Assembly (NCBI GenBank): GCA_023450615.1 | Contig: JAEXGT010000073.1 | Coordinates: 1 to 64,000 of the forward strand | Direction: 5' to 3' | Length of the DNA: 64,000 bases | Origin: Pseudomonadota bacterium | Lineage (GTDB): Bacteria; Pseudomonadota; Alphaproteobacteria; Rhizobiales; Beijerinckiaceae | Shown here: positions 44,378-54,567 of the stretch, one piece after another | Layout of the letters: each line of letters starts with the position of its first letter | How positions within the stretch are numbered: position 1 is the first letter of the stretch | Translations under genes and position numbers: made by a program | The notes under the pieces: generated by a model | What the model was told of the DNA's origin: nothing | Databases searched by the model: none | Seen by the model: the letters and a program-made list of their open reading frames with translations, nothing else

Positions 44378-44565
44378 GGAAAGAATCCAGTGTTAAAGGA
44401 AAAACACCGGCTTATAGGACGACTTATATAAACGATACAACGTTTAAAAAGAGATCTCGCAATAATCCTTTTCAGCTCGCCGCTCAAAGGCGGAAGCATC
44501 ACCCCAGAGCCGCCCCGGATCGCCCGGATGAGCGATAAGTCCGGTCGGGCTCCCGGCTTGGCCCT

Positions 44566-46092
44566 TTAGACGATCAGGAAAGCGGCGGCGCTCAGGTCTA
44601 TCTGTCCGACGACGGCGAACTTGACCTGCGGAGCAGCGCCTGTGCCGTCCGGATCGTAGTATAAAGCCCCTGCCCCCTTGTCGTAGATGATCCGGTCAGA
44701 GGCCGCATGCGCTTTCGCGCCGGTCCAGAACTGGTTGTCCCCGAGCTTCCCGGTGTGCCCGATGCCTTTGAAGACGGAGAGCTTCAGGCGCATCTGATCG
44801 GCCCAGGGGTTGAAGTCGGTGATGGTGTCCACATTGCCGCTGCCGAGGCGCGTGTCGAAGACGATGACGTCGTAGCCCTCTCCGCTGGACAGGGTGTCCC
44901 TCCCGAGACCGCCATTGAGCGTATCGTTGCCCGTATGGCCGTGAAGGATGTCGTTTCCGGCATCGCCCTGGAGCAGGTCGTTGTTCCAGTAGCCGTAGAG
45001 CACGTCATTGCCTGCCCCACCGAACAGGAAGCCGTCTTCCGAGCCGCCGTAGATCCTATCGTTGCCCGCCTCGCCATAAAGACGGTCGATGCCGTCGCCG
45101 CCGTAAAGCGCATCGTTTCCGGTGCCGCCATGGATGGTATCGTTTCCAAGGCCGCCATAGATGATGTCGTTGCCGCCCAAGCCCTTGAGAACATTGGCTG
45201 CATCGTTTCCGCTGAAGGTGTTCTTGCCATCATTGCCGGTGAGACGAACGCCCTTGCCGCCGGTCGCCATCAGGTTCTCGACGGCGCTGTTCTTGGTGAG
45301 CGTATAATTCATCGCGGTTCGCACCGTATCGGTGCCGCCACCGGCCTTCTCGATGATCACCGTGCGCGCGTCGTTGATCACGTAGGTGTCGTTTCCGCGC
45401 CCGCCTTCCAGCGTATCCCGTCCGCCACCGCCAGCCAGGGTGTTCGCGCCGTCATTGCCGATGATGAGGTTGGCAAAGCTGTTCCCGGTGAGCGTGAGCT
45501 TCTTCGTGCCGCTCGCCGCCTGGAGAACCTCGATCTCCATCGCCGCGGGCAGCTTGTAGCTGACGCTGGCGATGACCGTGTCATACCCCGCGCGGTGATA
45601 TTCGAAGATGCGATCCGATGCGCTGCCGACATAGTAGATGTCGTTTCCGGTGCCGCCAACCATGGTGTCGTTGCCCGCGCCGCCGTGGAGCGTATCGTCG
45701 CCAGCATATCCCTCGAGATAATCATTCTTGGACGAGCCGCGCAGATAATCCGCGCCCGCCATGACGATAGCCGCGGCCAGCGCGCCATTGCCGTGGAAAG
45801 CGGCAAGCTCGTTGCCATACCAGAACCGGATCGTCGTGTCGGCGGCGCTGCCATAGGTGAGCCATGGCTTGTGCTCAGAACCGAAGGTGATGGCAGAGAC
45901 CGAGCCCTGAGCGAGGCTCAAGCCGGACCCATAATAGGTGACGGGCACCCCGCCCTTTTTGGTTTTGACGCTGAAGGAAGCGATGTTCGGCGCGGTATCC
46001 TGCGTCAGCGAGATGCCCGTGGCCGGTGAAACGAACAAATCTTTAATGCGCAGGCCGGTGGGAAGATTTCCGAAGAACTGAATATAGGCCAT
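44566..46092 (-). CDS. RTX-type calcium-binding protein (hemolysin-like repeats)
   Basis: A 508-residue protein without a signal peptide. The N-terminal 110 residues are a beta-rich region of unknown type. From about residue 115 to 410 come many GGxGxDxxx nonapeptides (GGAGNDTMVGGTGND, GGLGNDTIHGGTGND, GEAGNDRIYGG, HGHTGNDTLNGGLGRD), which form a calcium-bound parallel beta-roll. The C terminus (DFNPWADQMRLKL ... IDLSAAAFLIV) matches the type I secretion tail of many alphaproteobacterial RTX proteins. The neighbour on the left is another RTX protein, 188 bases downstream. Function is probably extracellular; no catalytic domain was seen. Confidence 0.85.
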   Translation of the reverse strand: MAYIQFFGNLPTGLRIKDLFVSPATGISLTQDTAPNIASFSVKTKKGGVPVTYYGSGLSLAQGSVSAITFGSEHKPWLTYGSAADTTIRFWYGNELAAFHGNGALAAAIVMAGADYLRGSSKNDYLEGYAGDDTLHGGAGNDTMVGGTGNDIYYVGSASDRIFEYHRAGYDTVIASVSYKLPAAMEIEVLQAASGTKKLTLTGNSFANLIIGNDGANTLAGGGGRDTLEGGRGNDTYVINDARTVIIEKAGGGTDTVRTAMNYTLTKNSAVENLMATGGKGVRLTGNDGKNTFSGNDAANVLKGLGGNDIIYGGLGNDTIHGGTGNDALYGGDGIDRLYGEAGNDRIYGGSEDGFLFGGAGNDVLYGYWNNDLLQGDAGNDILHGHTGNDTLNGGLGRDTLSSGEGYDVIVFDTRLGSGNVDTITDFNPWADQMRLKLSVFKGIGHTGKLGDNQFWTGAKAHAASDRIIYDKGAGALYYDPDGTGAAPQVKFAVVGQIDLSAAAFLIV

Positions 46093-46265
46093 GCCACTTT
46101 CTCGCCGTCAGGTCCGAACAATGGCCCTGGATATGCGACGATTCATAAGCGAGCCGCTGCATTCCGCAACGTCAATTCGAAACATTGAGCGACATGAGCA
46201 GCAGAAAGCGTGCTTTGGACGGGGTTTCCAGGCTACGGCCCTTCTAACCTGAGGCTTGAACGAAA

Positions 46266-46300
46266 GCGGCCGGCCAATCCTGATGGGAAAAGCCGGCCGC
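46266..46300 (-). terminator. Terminator hairpin downstream of lpd
   Basis: GCGGCCGGC (46266-46274) pairs with GCCGGCCGC (46292-46300); on the minus strand it is followed by TTTCGTTC. It lies about 30 bases past the lpd stop, closing the pyruvate dehydrogenase cluster. Confidence 0.65.
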
Positions 46301-46328
46301 GGAATATTCAGACTGTCTAGACCTGGCT

Positions 46329-47768
46329 TCAGATATGGATCGCGCGTCCGTAAGCGTCCATGACGCTCTCGTGCATGGTCTCCGAGATCGTCGGGTGCGG
46401 GAAGACGGCGTGGATCAGCTCTTCTTCCGTGGTCTCCAGGTTCATGGCGATCACGAAGCCCTGGATCATCTCGGTGACTTCCGCGCCGACCATGTGGGCG
46501 CCGAGCAACTGGCCGGTCTTCTTGTCGAAGATCGTCTTCACCATGCCGTCCGGCTCGCCGAGGGCGATGGCCTTGCCGTTGCCGACGAAGGGGAAGCGGC
46601 CGACGCGGATGTCGTAGCCCTGCTCCTTCGCCTTGGCTTCGGTGAGACCGACCGAGGCGACCTGCGGGTTGCAATAGGTGCAGCCAGGGATCTTGGCCTT
46701 GTCCATGGCGTGCGTGTGCAAGCCCTTGATCGTCTCGACGCAGATCACGCCTTCTTGCTCGGCCTTGTGCGCCAGCATGGGCGCGCCGGCGACGTCGCCG
46801 ATGGCGTAGACACCCGGCACGTTGGTTCGGCCGAGACCGTCGGTCACGACGACGCCACGCTCGATCTTCACGCCGATCTTTTCCAGACCGAGATTCTCGA
46901 TATTGCCGACGACGCCGACAGCCGAAATCATCCGCTCCGCGGTGATCGTTTGCGTGCCGCCCTTGCCGTCATCGATGGTCGCGGTGACGGAATTCGCGCC
47001 CTTCTCGACCTTCGTCACCTTCGCGCCGGTAAGGATCTTCATGCCCTGCTTCTCGAAGCGCTTGCGGGCAAGCGCCGCGATCTCGGCGTCCTCGACAGGC
47101 ATGATCTGCGGCATCACCTCGACCACGGTCACTTCCGCGCCCATGGTGCGGTAGAACGAGGCGAACTCGATGCCGATGGCGCCCGAGCCCATGACGAGCA
47201 GGGACTTTGGCATGGCAGGCGGAACCATAGCCTCGAAATACGTCCAGATCAGCTTGCCGTCCGGCTCGATGCCAGGCAGCGCGCGCGGACGCGCGCCGGT
47301 GGCGACGATGATGTGCTTGGCAGAGTAAGTGCCCGGCTCCAGCACGCCCTTCGGCGTCGGGTGCTGCGGCTGCATGGCGGGCTTCTTGGGAGCCGACACG
47401 ACAACTTCGTCGGGCTTGGAGATGGTCGCCTCGCCCCAGATCACATCGACCTTGTTCTTCTTCAGCAGCATGCCCACGCCGCCGTTGAGGCGGCCCGACA
47501 CGCCGCGTGAGCGCTGCACGATGGCGGCGGCGTCGAAGCCGATGCCCTGCGCAGACAGGCCGTAATCCTTGGCGTGTTCCATGTAGTGGTAGATTTCCGC
47601 CGAACGCAGCAGCGCCTTCGTGGGAATGCAGCCCCAGTTCAGGCAGATACCGCCCAGGTGCTCGCGCTCCACCACGGCGGTCTTGAACCCGAGCTGCGCT
47701 GCACGGATCGCGGCCACATAGCCGCCCGGACCGCCGCCGATGACGATGATGTCGTATTGGTTTGCCAT
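46329..47768 (-). CDS. lpdA: Dihydrolipoyl dehydrogenase (E3)
   Basis: A 479-residue flavoprotein disulfide reductase. It starts with the FAD-binding IIVIGGGPGGYVAAIRAAQ region and has the redox disulfide in GGICLNWGCIPTK, an NAD-binding VMGSGAIGIEFASF segment, YAIGDVAGAPMLAHKAEQEG and the C-terminal HAVFPHPTISE with the catalytic His-Glu. It reoxidises the lipoyl groups of PdhC. ATG 47768 is preferred to a start three codons upstream. It is the last gene of the pdh cluster. Confidence 0.97.
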   Translation of the reverse strand: MANQYDIIVIGGGPGGYVAAIRAAQLGFKTAVVEREHLGGICLNWGCIPTKALLRSAEIYHYMEHAKDYGLSAQGIGFDAAAIVQRSRGVSGRLNGGVGMLLKKNKVDVIWGEATISKPDEVVVSAPKKPAMQPQHPTPKGVLEPGTYSAKHIIVATGARPRALPGIEPDGKLIWTYFEAMVPPAMPKSLLVMGSGAIGIEFASFYRTMGAEVTVVEVMPQIMPVEDAEIAALARKRFEKQGMKILTGAKVTKVEKGANSVTATIDDGKGGTQTITAERMISAVGVVGNIENLGLEKIGVKIERGVVVTDGLGRTNVPGVYAIGDVAGAPMLAHKAEQEGVICVETIKGLHTHAMDKAKIPGCTYCNPQVASVGLTEAKAKEQGYDIRVGRFPFVGNGKAIALGEPDGMVKTIFDKKTGQLLGAHMVGAEVTEMIQGFVIAMNLETTEEELIHAVFPHPTISETMHESVMDAYGRAIHI

Positions 47769-47773
47769 GCTTC

Positions 47774-48163
47774 TCAAGTCTCCTGCGCGTATTGCGCGAT
47801 TCCATGACCGAAGGACCAGTTTTCCTTCTCGACTTCGATCAGGTTGATAAAAACATCCTCGGAGCGAAGGCCGGGCGCCGTGCCCAGCTTTTCAACGATC
47901 CGCTTGAAGAGCGCCTTCTTCTGATCGACTGTCCGCGTATTGCTGACGGTGATCTGGATGATGACGAGATCGTCGCTGCGCCTGATGCCCAGATAGTTCG
48001 CGCCATAGAAGAAGTTGTCTTCCTCATGTTCGCTGATGGTGACGAAAAGATCGTCCTCAGGCACGTTGAAGGTCTCGCGCAGCGCGAGATACACGCCATC
48101 CGCCAACGCCTTGCGATAAGCGGATGCCTTGCCCTTTCGAAGCGAAATGCGGATGAGCGGCAT
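47774..48163 (-). CDS. Tautomerase family protein
   Basis: A 129-residue protein beginning MPLIRISLRKGKASAY, with the catalytic N-terminal proline (after Met removal) of the 4-oxalocrotonate tautomerase superfamily. The longer length and the FNVPEDDLFVTISEHEEDNFFY segment point to the MSAD/Tautomerase_3-like branch. It sits between pdhC and lpdA in the same direction. Its link to pyruvate metabolism, if any, is unknown. Confidence 0.82.
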   Translation of the reverse strand: MPLIRISLRKGKASAYRKALADGVYLALRETFNVPEDDLFVTISEHEEDNFFYGANYLGIRRSDDLVIIQITVSNTRTVDQKKALFKRIVEKLGTAPGLRSEDVFINLIEVEKENWSFGHGIAQYAQET

Positions 48164-48189
48164 GAAGCCTCCCTATCGGCCAACAGTGA

Positions 48190-48212
48190 ATGGCCGGGAC
48201 GAGCCCGGCCAT
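48190..48212. repeat. REP-like palindrome, copy A
   Basis: ATGGCCGGG (48190-48198), five bases, then CCCGGCCAT (48204-48212). The same 9-base arms with a 5-base spacer recur at 57197-57219. It lies in the short gap between pdhC and the tautomerase gene. Confidence 0.6.
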
Positions 48213-48220
48213 CATGGTGA

Positions 48221-49633
48221 TTACACCAGCATTCCCATCGGGTTCTCGATGAGCTGCTTGAACGCCGCGAGCAGTTCCGCGCCAAGCGCGCCGTCGACCA
48301 CGCGGTGATCGCAGGAGAGCGTCACGGTCATGGCCTGCACGACGGCGGGAGCGCCGTTCTTCACCACCACGCGCTGCTCACCCGCGCCCACGGCCAGGAT
48401 CGTGCCGTGCGGCGGGTTGATGACGGCCTGGAAGTCCTTGATGCCGTACATGCCGAGGTTCGACACGGCGGTGGAGCCGCCGGTGTACTCTTCCGGCTTG
48501 AGGCGCCGGTTGCGGGCACGGCCCGCCATGTCCTTCACCTCGGCCGAGATGGCGGTGATGGTCTTCTGTTCAGCCTTGCGCACGACCGGCGTGAACAGGC
48601 CGCCCTCGATGGCAACCGCCACGCCCACATCCGAATGCTTCATCTTCAGGATGCGGTCTTCCGCCCACACGGCGTTGGCGTTCGGCACGCGCTGGAGTGC
48701 TACTGCAAGCGCCTTGATCACGAAGTCGTTGACCGAGAGCTTGTAGGCGGGCTTGCCGTCCTTGTCCTTGCCTGCGGCTGCATTGACCTGCTCGCGCAGG
48801 GCCATGAGCGCATCGAGTTCGCAATCGAGCGACAGGTAGAAATGCGGAACGGTCTGCTTCGACTCCACGAGGCGCTTGGCGATGGTCTTGCGCATGCCGT
48901 CGAGGGGCATTTCCTCGTAGGTGCCGGCTTCGAACATGGCCTTGACCTGATCGGCACCCATGCTCGGAGCAAGCTGCGGCGCGGCCGGCTTTGCGGCAGG
49001 AGCCTGAGCGGCTGCCGAAGCTGCGGCAGGCTTCGCACCACCCTGGAGGGCTGCGCGAACGTCCTTCTCCACGACGCGGCCATGCGGGCCGGAGCCCTGC
49101 ACGGAAGAGATGTCGATACCGGCTTCCTTCGCGATGCGCTTGGCGAGCGGCGAGGCGAACACGCGGTTGCCGGAGGCCTGCTGCCCTGCTCCATTCGGCT
49201 TCGCGCCCTGCGCGGGGCCTGCCGGAGCCTGATCGACGCGGGCGTAGGACATATGCGCATTGGCATCGCCCTGGACCGTATTGGCCTGCGGTTGGGGCGC
49301 GGCTGCGGGAGCAGCCGGAGCGGGAGCCGCCTCGGCCTTCGGCGCGGGCGCGCCGCCAGCGGCGGGAGCCGTGACGCTCTTCGGATCCTCGCCCTCACCG
49401 GCGATCAGCGCGATCACCTGATTGACGGGCACGTCCGCCGTGCCCTCGGGCACGACGATCTTGGCGAGGACGCCTTCATCGACGGCCTCCACTTCCATGG
49501 TGGCCTTATCGGTTTCGATCTCGGCGATCACGTCGCCGGATTTCACCGTGTCGCCTTCCTTCTTCAGCCACTTGGCAAGGTTTCCCTTTTCCATCGTGGG
49601 AGAAAGTGCGGGCATCAGGATATTGATGGGCAT
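48221..49633 (-). CDS. pdhC: Pyruvate dehydrogenase E2 (dihydrolipoamide acetyltransferase)
   Basis: A 470-residue core subunit. It has an N-terminal lipoyl domain with the modified lysine in ETDKATMEVEAVDEG, an Ala/Pro-rich linker, a peripheral subunit-binding domain (FASPLAKRIAKEAGI, GSGPHGRVVEKDV) and a C-terminal acyltransferase domain with the catalytic SCDHRVVDGALGA (HxxxD). It transfers acetyl groups to CoA. It follows the small DUF5076 gene by 23 bases. Confidence 0.97.
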   Translation of the reverse strand: MPINILMPALSPTMEKGNLAKWLKKEGDTVKSGDVIAEIETDKATMEVEAVDEGVLAKIVVPEGTADVPVNQVIALIAGEGEDPKSVTAPAAGGAPAPKAEAAPAPAAPAAAPQPQANTVQGDANAHMSYARVDQAPAGPAQGAKPNGAGQQASGNRVFASPLAKRIAKEAGIDISSVQGSGPHGRVVEKDVRAALQGGAKPAAASAAAQAPAAKPAAPQLAPSMGADQVKAMFEAGTYEEMPLDGMRKTIAKRLVESKQTVPHFYLSLDCELDALMALREQVNAAAGKDKDGKPAYKLSVNDFVIKALAVALQRVPNANAVWAEDRILKMKHSDVGVAVAIEGGLFTPVVRKAEQKTITAISAEVKDMAGRARNRRLKPEEYTGGSTAVSNLGMYGIKDFQAVINPPHGTILAVGAGEQRVVVKNGAPAVVQAMTVTLSCDHRVVDGALGAELLAAFKQLIENPMGMLV

Positions 49634-49656
49634 GGCGTTATGGATCCTGATCTGAA

Positions 49657-49950
49657 TTAGTTGATGGCTTGCGAGCCGGGATCGCTCGGATTGTCCAGCT
49701 CGGCTTGAATGCCTGAAACGATCTCCGCCATGGCCTCCTCCTCCGAGAGGTCGGTTTCCATGGCATAGACGCGCGCGGCGTGACGGGCGAGATCCACCAG
49801 GAGCACGCCCCAGGTGAACGGATCGTCGAAGGCGCGGCGAAGCGCGATGCTCACCGCCCCATCGACCACCGAAGCCCTCAGGATCTCGATGCCGCCCTTA
49901 TCAAGCGCATCAGGAGGGACGTTGAGAGCTTCGAATTTCCGCTCTGTCAT
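49657..49950 (-). CDS. DUF5076-like small protein in the pdh operon
   Basis: A 97-residue protein (TERKFEALNVPPDALDKGG ... ELDNPSDPGSQAIN) with an alternating strand/helix pattern and no membrane segment. It lies four bases after pdhB and 23 bases before pdhC on the same strand, so it must be co-transcribed with the complex. It resembles the DUF5076 proteins found at this place in other Rhizobiales; that assignment is from memory of the family. Function is unknown; an assembly or regulatory role for PDH is a guess. Confidence 0.75.
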   Translation of the reverse strand: MTERKFEALNVPPDALDKGGIEILRASVVDGAVSIALRRAFDDPFTWGVLLVDLARHAARVYAMETDLSEEEAMAEIVSGIQAELDNPSDPGSQAIN

Positions 49951-49954
49951 GATC

Positions 49955-51400
49955 TCACCTGTAGCAGACGGCCTTCGCCGCCTGCACGACCTCGGCCACT
50001 GACGGGAGCGCCAGCTTTTCGAGGTTCGCCGCATACGGCATCGGCACGTCCTTGCCGGTCACGCGGATCACGGGCGCGTCGAGATAGTCGAACGCGTTCT
50101 CCATGATGCGCATGGCGATCTCGGCACCCACGCCCGATTGCGGATAGCCTTCTTCCACAGTGACGCAGCGGCCTGTTTTCATGACCGAAGCGACAATGGT
50201 TTCGGTATCCATCGGACGGATCGTGCGCAGGTCGATCACCTCGGCGGAGATGCCTTCCTTCTCGAGCTCCTGAGCGGCCTTGAGCGCATAGGTCATGCCG
50301 ATGGAGAACGAGACGATGGTGACGTCCGTGCCCTCGCGGTGAATGCGCGCCTTGCCGATCGGAACCGTGAAGTCATCGAGCTTCGGCACCGGGAACGACT
50401 GACCGTAGAGGATCTCGTTCTCGAGGAAGATCACCGGGTTCGGATCGCGGATGGCGCTCTTGAGCAGTCCCTTCGCGTCGGACGCCGTGTAGGGCGAGAC
50501 AACCTTGAGACCCGGGATCTGCGAGTACCAAGCCGAGAAATCCTGGCTGTGCTGGGCCGCCACGCGGGCCGCTGCGCCGTTGGGGCCGCGGAACACGATG
50601 GGGGCGCCGAGCTGGCCGCCGGACATGTAGAGCGTCTTGGCGGCGGAGTTGATGATCTGGTCGATCGCCTGCATGGCGAAGTTGAAGGTCATGAACTCGA
50701 CGATGGGACGCAGGCCGGTGAAGGCAGCGCCCACGCCGACGCCGGCAAAGCCGTGCTCGGTGATCGGCGTATCGATCACGCGCTTGGCGCCGAATTCCTG
50801 GAGCAGGCCCTGGGTGACCTTGTAGGCACCCTGGTACTCGGCCACTTCCTCGCCCATGACGAAGACCGAGCCGTCCTTGCGCATTTCTTCGGCCATGGCG
50901 TCACGAAGAGCTTCGCGGACCGTCATGTTGACCAGTTCCGTGCCTTCCGGAATTTCGGCCATGGCGTTGTAGGCGGTGCGGTTGGTGATCACCGACGGAG
51001 CGGCAGGCTCAGCCACGGGCGATGCATCGGTGCCGGGGATCGCTTCCGGAGAAGGCTTGTTCGCCATTCCCTCGCGCTCCATGTCGGGCGTGGGAGCAGG
51101 CTGTGCTTCCGCCTTCGGAGCCGGTGCCGAGGAGGCCGCTGCAGCCGACACGTCCTCACCCTCGCCTGCGAGGATGGCGATGGGGGTGTTCACGGCCACA
51201 TTGTCCGTGCCATCGGAAACCAGGATCTTGGCCAGGACGCCCTCGTCGATTGCCTCGACCTCCATGGTCGCCTTGTCGGTCTCGATTTCGGCCAGCACGT
51301 CGCCGGGCTTGACCTTGTCGCCTTCTTTTTTCAGCCACTTGGCCAGTTTGCCCTGCTCCATGGTGGGAGAAAGGGCGGGCATGAGAATATCGGTCGCCAT
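49955..51400 (-). CDS. pdhB: Pyruvate dehydrogenase E1 beta subunit with lipoyl domain
   Basis: A 481-residue protein. Residues 1-80 are a lipoyl domain (lysine in ETDKATMEVEAIDEG), followed by an Ala/Pro-rich linker of about 60 residues. The transketolase-like E1 beta domain then runs from about residue 150 (VREALRDAMAEEM, GEEVAEYQGAYKVTQGL, FRGPNGAAARVAAQHSQ, DLRTIRPMD). The N-terminal lipoyl domain is the known alphaproteobacterial form. It works with PdhA (thiamine diphosphate-binding) encoded just upstream. Confidence 0.96.
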   Translation of the reverse strand: MATDILMPALSPTMEQGKLAKWLKKEGDKVKPGDVLAEIETDKATMEVEAIDEGVLAKILVSDGTDNVAVNTPIAILAGEGEDVSAAAASSAPAPKAEAQPAPTPDMEREGMANKPSPEAIPGTDASPVAEPAAPSVITNRTAYNAMAEIPEGTELVNMTVREALRDAMAEEMRKDGSVFVMGEEVAEYQGAYKVTQGLLQEFGAKRVIDTPITEHGFAGVGVGAAFTGLRPIVEFMTFNFAMQAIDQIINSAAKTLYMSGGQLGAPIVFRGPNGAAARVAAQHSQDFSAWYSQIPGLKVVSPYTASDAKGLLKSAIRDPNPVIFLENEILYGQSFPVPKLDDFTVPIGKARIHREGTDVTIVSFSIGMTYALKAAQELEKEGISAEVIDLRTIRPMDTETIVASVMKTGRCVTVEEGYPQSGVGAEIAMRIMENAFDYLDAPVIRVTGKDVPMPYAANLEKLALPSVAEVVQAAKAVCYR

Positions 51401-51461
51401 GAAAGACTCGTTTTGATTGTCGCTGCGGCGAGATGAAGGGAGCGGCGCGAAGAAGCGCCGC

Positions 51462-52523
51462 TTAAAGCAGAATATCCGTGTAGAGCTCGGACGGATCGGG
51501 CTCCGGATCGTGCGTGGCGAACTCGGCCGCCTCGTTGACGATCTCGCGCACCTTGCTGTCGATGGCCTTCAGCTCGTCTTCCGACAGCTTCCAGCTCTCC
51601 AGCAGACGGCGGCGCACCTGCTCGATGGGATCGAACTCTTCGCGCATGCGGGTCACTTCGTCCTTCGTGCGGTACTTCGCAGGATCGGACATGGAGTGGC
51701 CGCGATAGCGGTAGGTCTGCATCTCGAGAATGTAGGGGCCCTTCCCGGAGCGGGCATGCTCGATGGCGCGCTGTCCGGCGGCGTAGACCGCGCGGACATC
51801 CATGCCGTCCACCTGCTCGCCCGGGATGCCGAACGACACGCCGCGCTTCGAGAAGTCGGTCTGCGCAGAGGCGCGGGTCACCGCCGTGCCCATGGCGTAG
51901 CGGTTGTTCTCGATCACGTAGACGACGGGCAGCTTCCAGAGCTGCGCCATGTTGAAGCTCTCGTAGACCTGGCCCTGGTTGGCCGCGCCGTCGCCGAAAT
52001 AGGTGAGGCAGACATTGCCGTTCTCGCGATAATGGTTCGCGAAGGCGATGCCGGTGCCGAGCGACACCTGCGCGCCGACGATGCCGTGGCCGCCATAGAA
52101 ATGCTTCTCTTTCGAGAACATGTGCATGGAGCCGCCCTTGCCTTTCGACAGGCCGCCGCGGCGTCCCGTCAATTCGGCCATGACGCCCTTCGCATCCATG
52201 CCGCAGGCCAGCATATGGCCGTGATCCCGGTAGCCGGTGATCACCTGATCGCCCTCTTTCGTCGCCATCTGCATGCCGACGACCACGGCCTCCTGGCCGA
52301 TATAGAGGTGACAGAAACCGCCGATGAGGCCCATGCCGTACATCTGGCCGGACTTCTCTTCGAAGCGGCGGATCAGCAGCATCTCGTTATAGGCTGCGAG
52401 ATCCTGGTCCTTATCGAATTGTGGGGTATTGGGAGCGGCTCCGCGCACAGAGCCTTTGCTGGAAGTGGACTTGTTAGCCGCGCCAGTACCGGCACGACCC
52501 GCCTTGCGGGCAGCAACAGCCAT
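51462..52523 (-). CDS. pdhA: Pyruvate dehydrogenase E1 alpha subunit
   Basis: A 353-residue thiamine diphosphate-dependent subunit. The ThDP motif is visible as GDGAANQGQVYESFNMAQLWKLPVVYVIENN in abbreviated form GDGAANQG...ENN. Other landmarks are RRFEEKSGQMYGMGLIGGF, HGIVGAQVSLGTGIA and the phosphorylation-loop-like RYRGHSMSDPAKYR. ATG 52523 is selected because it begins the Ala/Lys-rich leader typical of rhizobial PdhA; an upstream in-frame extension runs into the AT-rich promoter region. First gene of pdhA-pdhB-DUF5076-pdhC. Confidence 0.96.
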   Translation of the reverse strand: MAVAARKAGRAGTGAANKSTSSKGSVRGAAPNTPQFDKDQDLAAYNEMLLIRRFEEKSGQMYGMGLIGGFCHLYIGQEAVVVGMQMATKEGDQVITGYRDHGHMLACGMDAKGVMAELTGRRGGLSKGKGGSMHMFSKEKHFYGGHGIVGAQVSLGTGIAFANHYRENGNVCLTYFGDGAANQGQVYESFNMAQLWKLPVVYVIENNRYAMGTAVTRASAQTDFSKRGVSFGIPGEQVDGMDVRAVYAAGQRAIEHARSGKGPYILEMQTYRYRGHSMSDPAKYRTKDEVTRMREEFDPIEQVRRRLLESWKLSEDELKAIDSKVREIVNEAAEFATHDPEPDPSELYTDILL

Positions 52524-52694
52524 CGGTTCCTCCGAAGGGTTTCCTCGACGAAAGTTGTAGCGCAGTCGGAATCGGAAATCGAGAGGCCCGAACGACCTTT
52601 TGCGCTGCACAATGAATCGCGCAACGCTTTGAATTTATATAGAAAATTTGAGTTAACAGAAATTCAGTTAATTAGTTCTTTCGGGCTATTTTGG

Positions 52695-53009
52695 TTAAGG
52701 GCCTGTGATAATCACCAGATCGTTCTTGTGAACTCGACCCAGCATGACGCGCGCTCTCTCCTCAAGGAGATCGCGGTCGATCTGGTCACTCCTTAGCAAC
52801 GCAATGCGGCGCTCCCAGTTCGTTCGTTCCGCCTTGAGATCGTCCAGTTCCTTGCTCAGCCGCGCGACCTCCGCCTCATATTTCTGCTGAGCCTCGATGC
52901 CGCGCGCACCGCTATGGGCATGGTGTACGAAGTAAGCCGCGACCGCCGCCGAAATGCTGTAGAGCACCAGCGGTATCAGGAATCGTCTCAATCGCCTGCG
53001 GATCACCAT
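52695..53009 (-). CDS. ftsB: FtsB/DivIC family septum formation initiator
   Basis: A 104-residue bitopic protein. A short basic cytoplasmic N terminus is followed by one membrane span (FLIPLVLYSISAAVAAYFV) and a coiled coil (EAQQKYEAEVARLSKELDDLKAERTNWERRI, residues about 38-70). The end, DLLEERARVMLGRVHKNDLVI, is typical of FtsB. With FtsL and FtsQ it helps activate septal peptidoglycan synthesis. It is located between eno and pdhA, its usual position. Confidence 0.9.
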   Translation of the reverse strand: MVIRRRLRRFLIPLVLYSISAAVAAYFVHHAHSGARGIEAQQKYEAEVARLSKELDDLKAERTNWERRIALLRSDQIDRDLLEERARVMLGRVHKNDLVIITGP

Positions 53010-53096
53010 AGGGGAAGTTTGTACCCGAGCATGGTTAAGGAGGCGTTTAGAAAGAATTCCCTTTTCATTCGGGGAGCAGCCGCAAGCTGAAATGAA

Positions 53097-53120
53097 AAGG
53101 GCCGCCTTTCGGCAGCCCTT
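53097..53120 (-). terminator. Terminator downstream of eno
   Basis: On the minus strand AAGGGCTGCC-GAAA-GGCGGCCCTT forms a 10-bp stem with one G-T wobble and is followed by TTCATTTC. It lies about 30 bases after the eno stop. Confidence 0.75.
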
Positions 53121-53148
53121 CTTAACCGAATAACAGTTATTCTGTATC

Positions 53149-54432
<1,284 letters not shown>

Positions 54433-54567
54433 GTTAGCGGCCTCCCTAAGGCTTGAGGAATGGCCGTCAATAAGGTGCGGCCTCACGTCATGCATTGGCT
54501 TATTGACCGAAATCATGAAGCGAGCAAGGACGAGCGCAAGCGATAAAGCGTTGTTCCCAGGTGAAAT

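Noticed and set aside
42128..44431. A 767-codon open frame on the plus strand opposite the RTX/cadherin-like gene
   Set aside because: Antisense frame of a GC-rich gene; the minus-strand protein has clear cadherin and RTX motifs, while the plus-strand product has none and shows the biased composition of a shadow frame.
44707..46029. A 440-codon open frame opposite the second RTX gene
   Set aside because: The regular Val/Ala/Ile/Glu-rich pattern is the mirror of the GGxGxD repeats; no start signal or motif.
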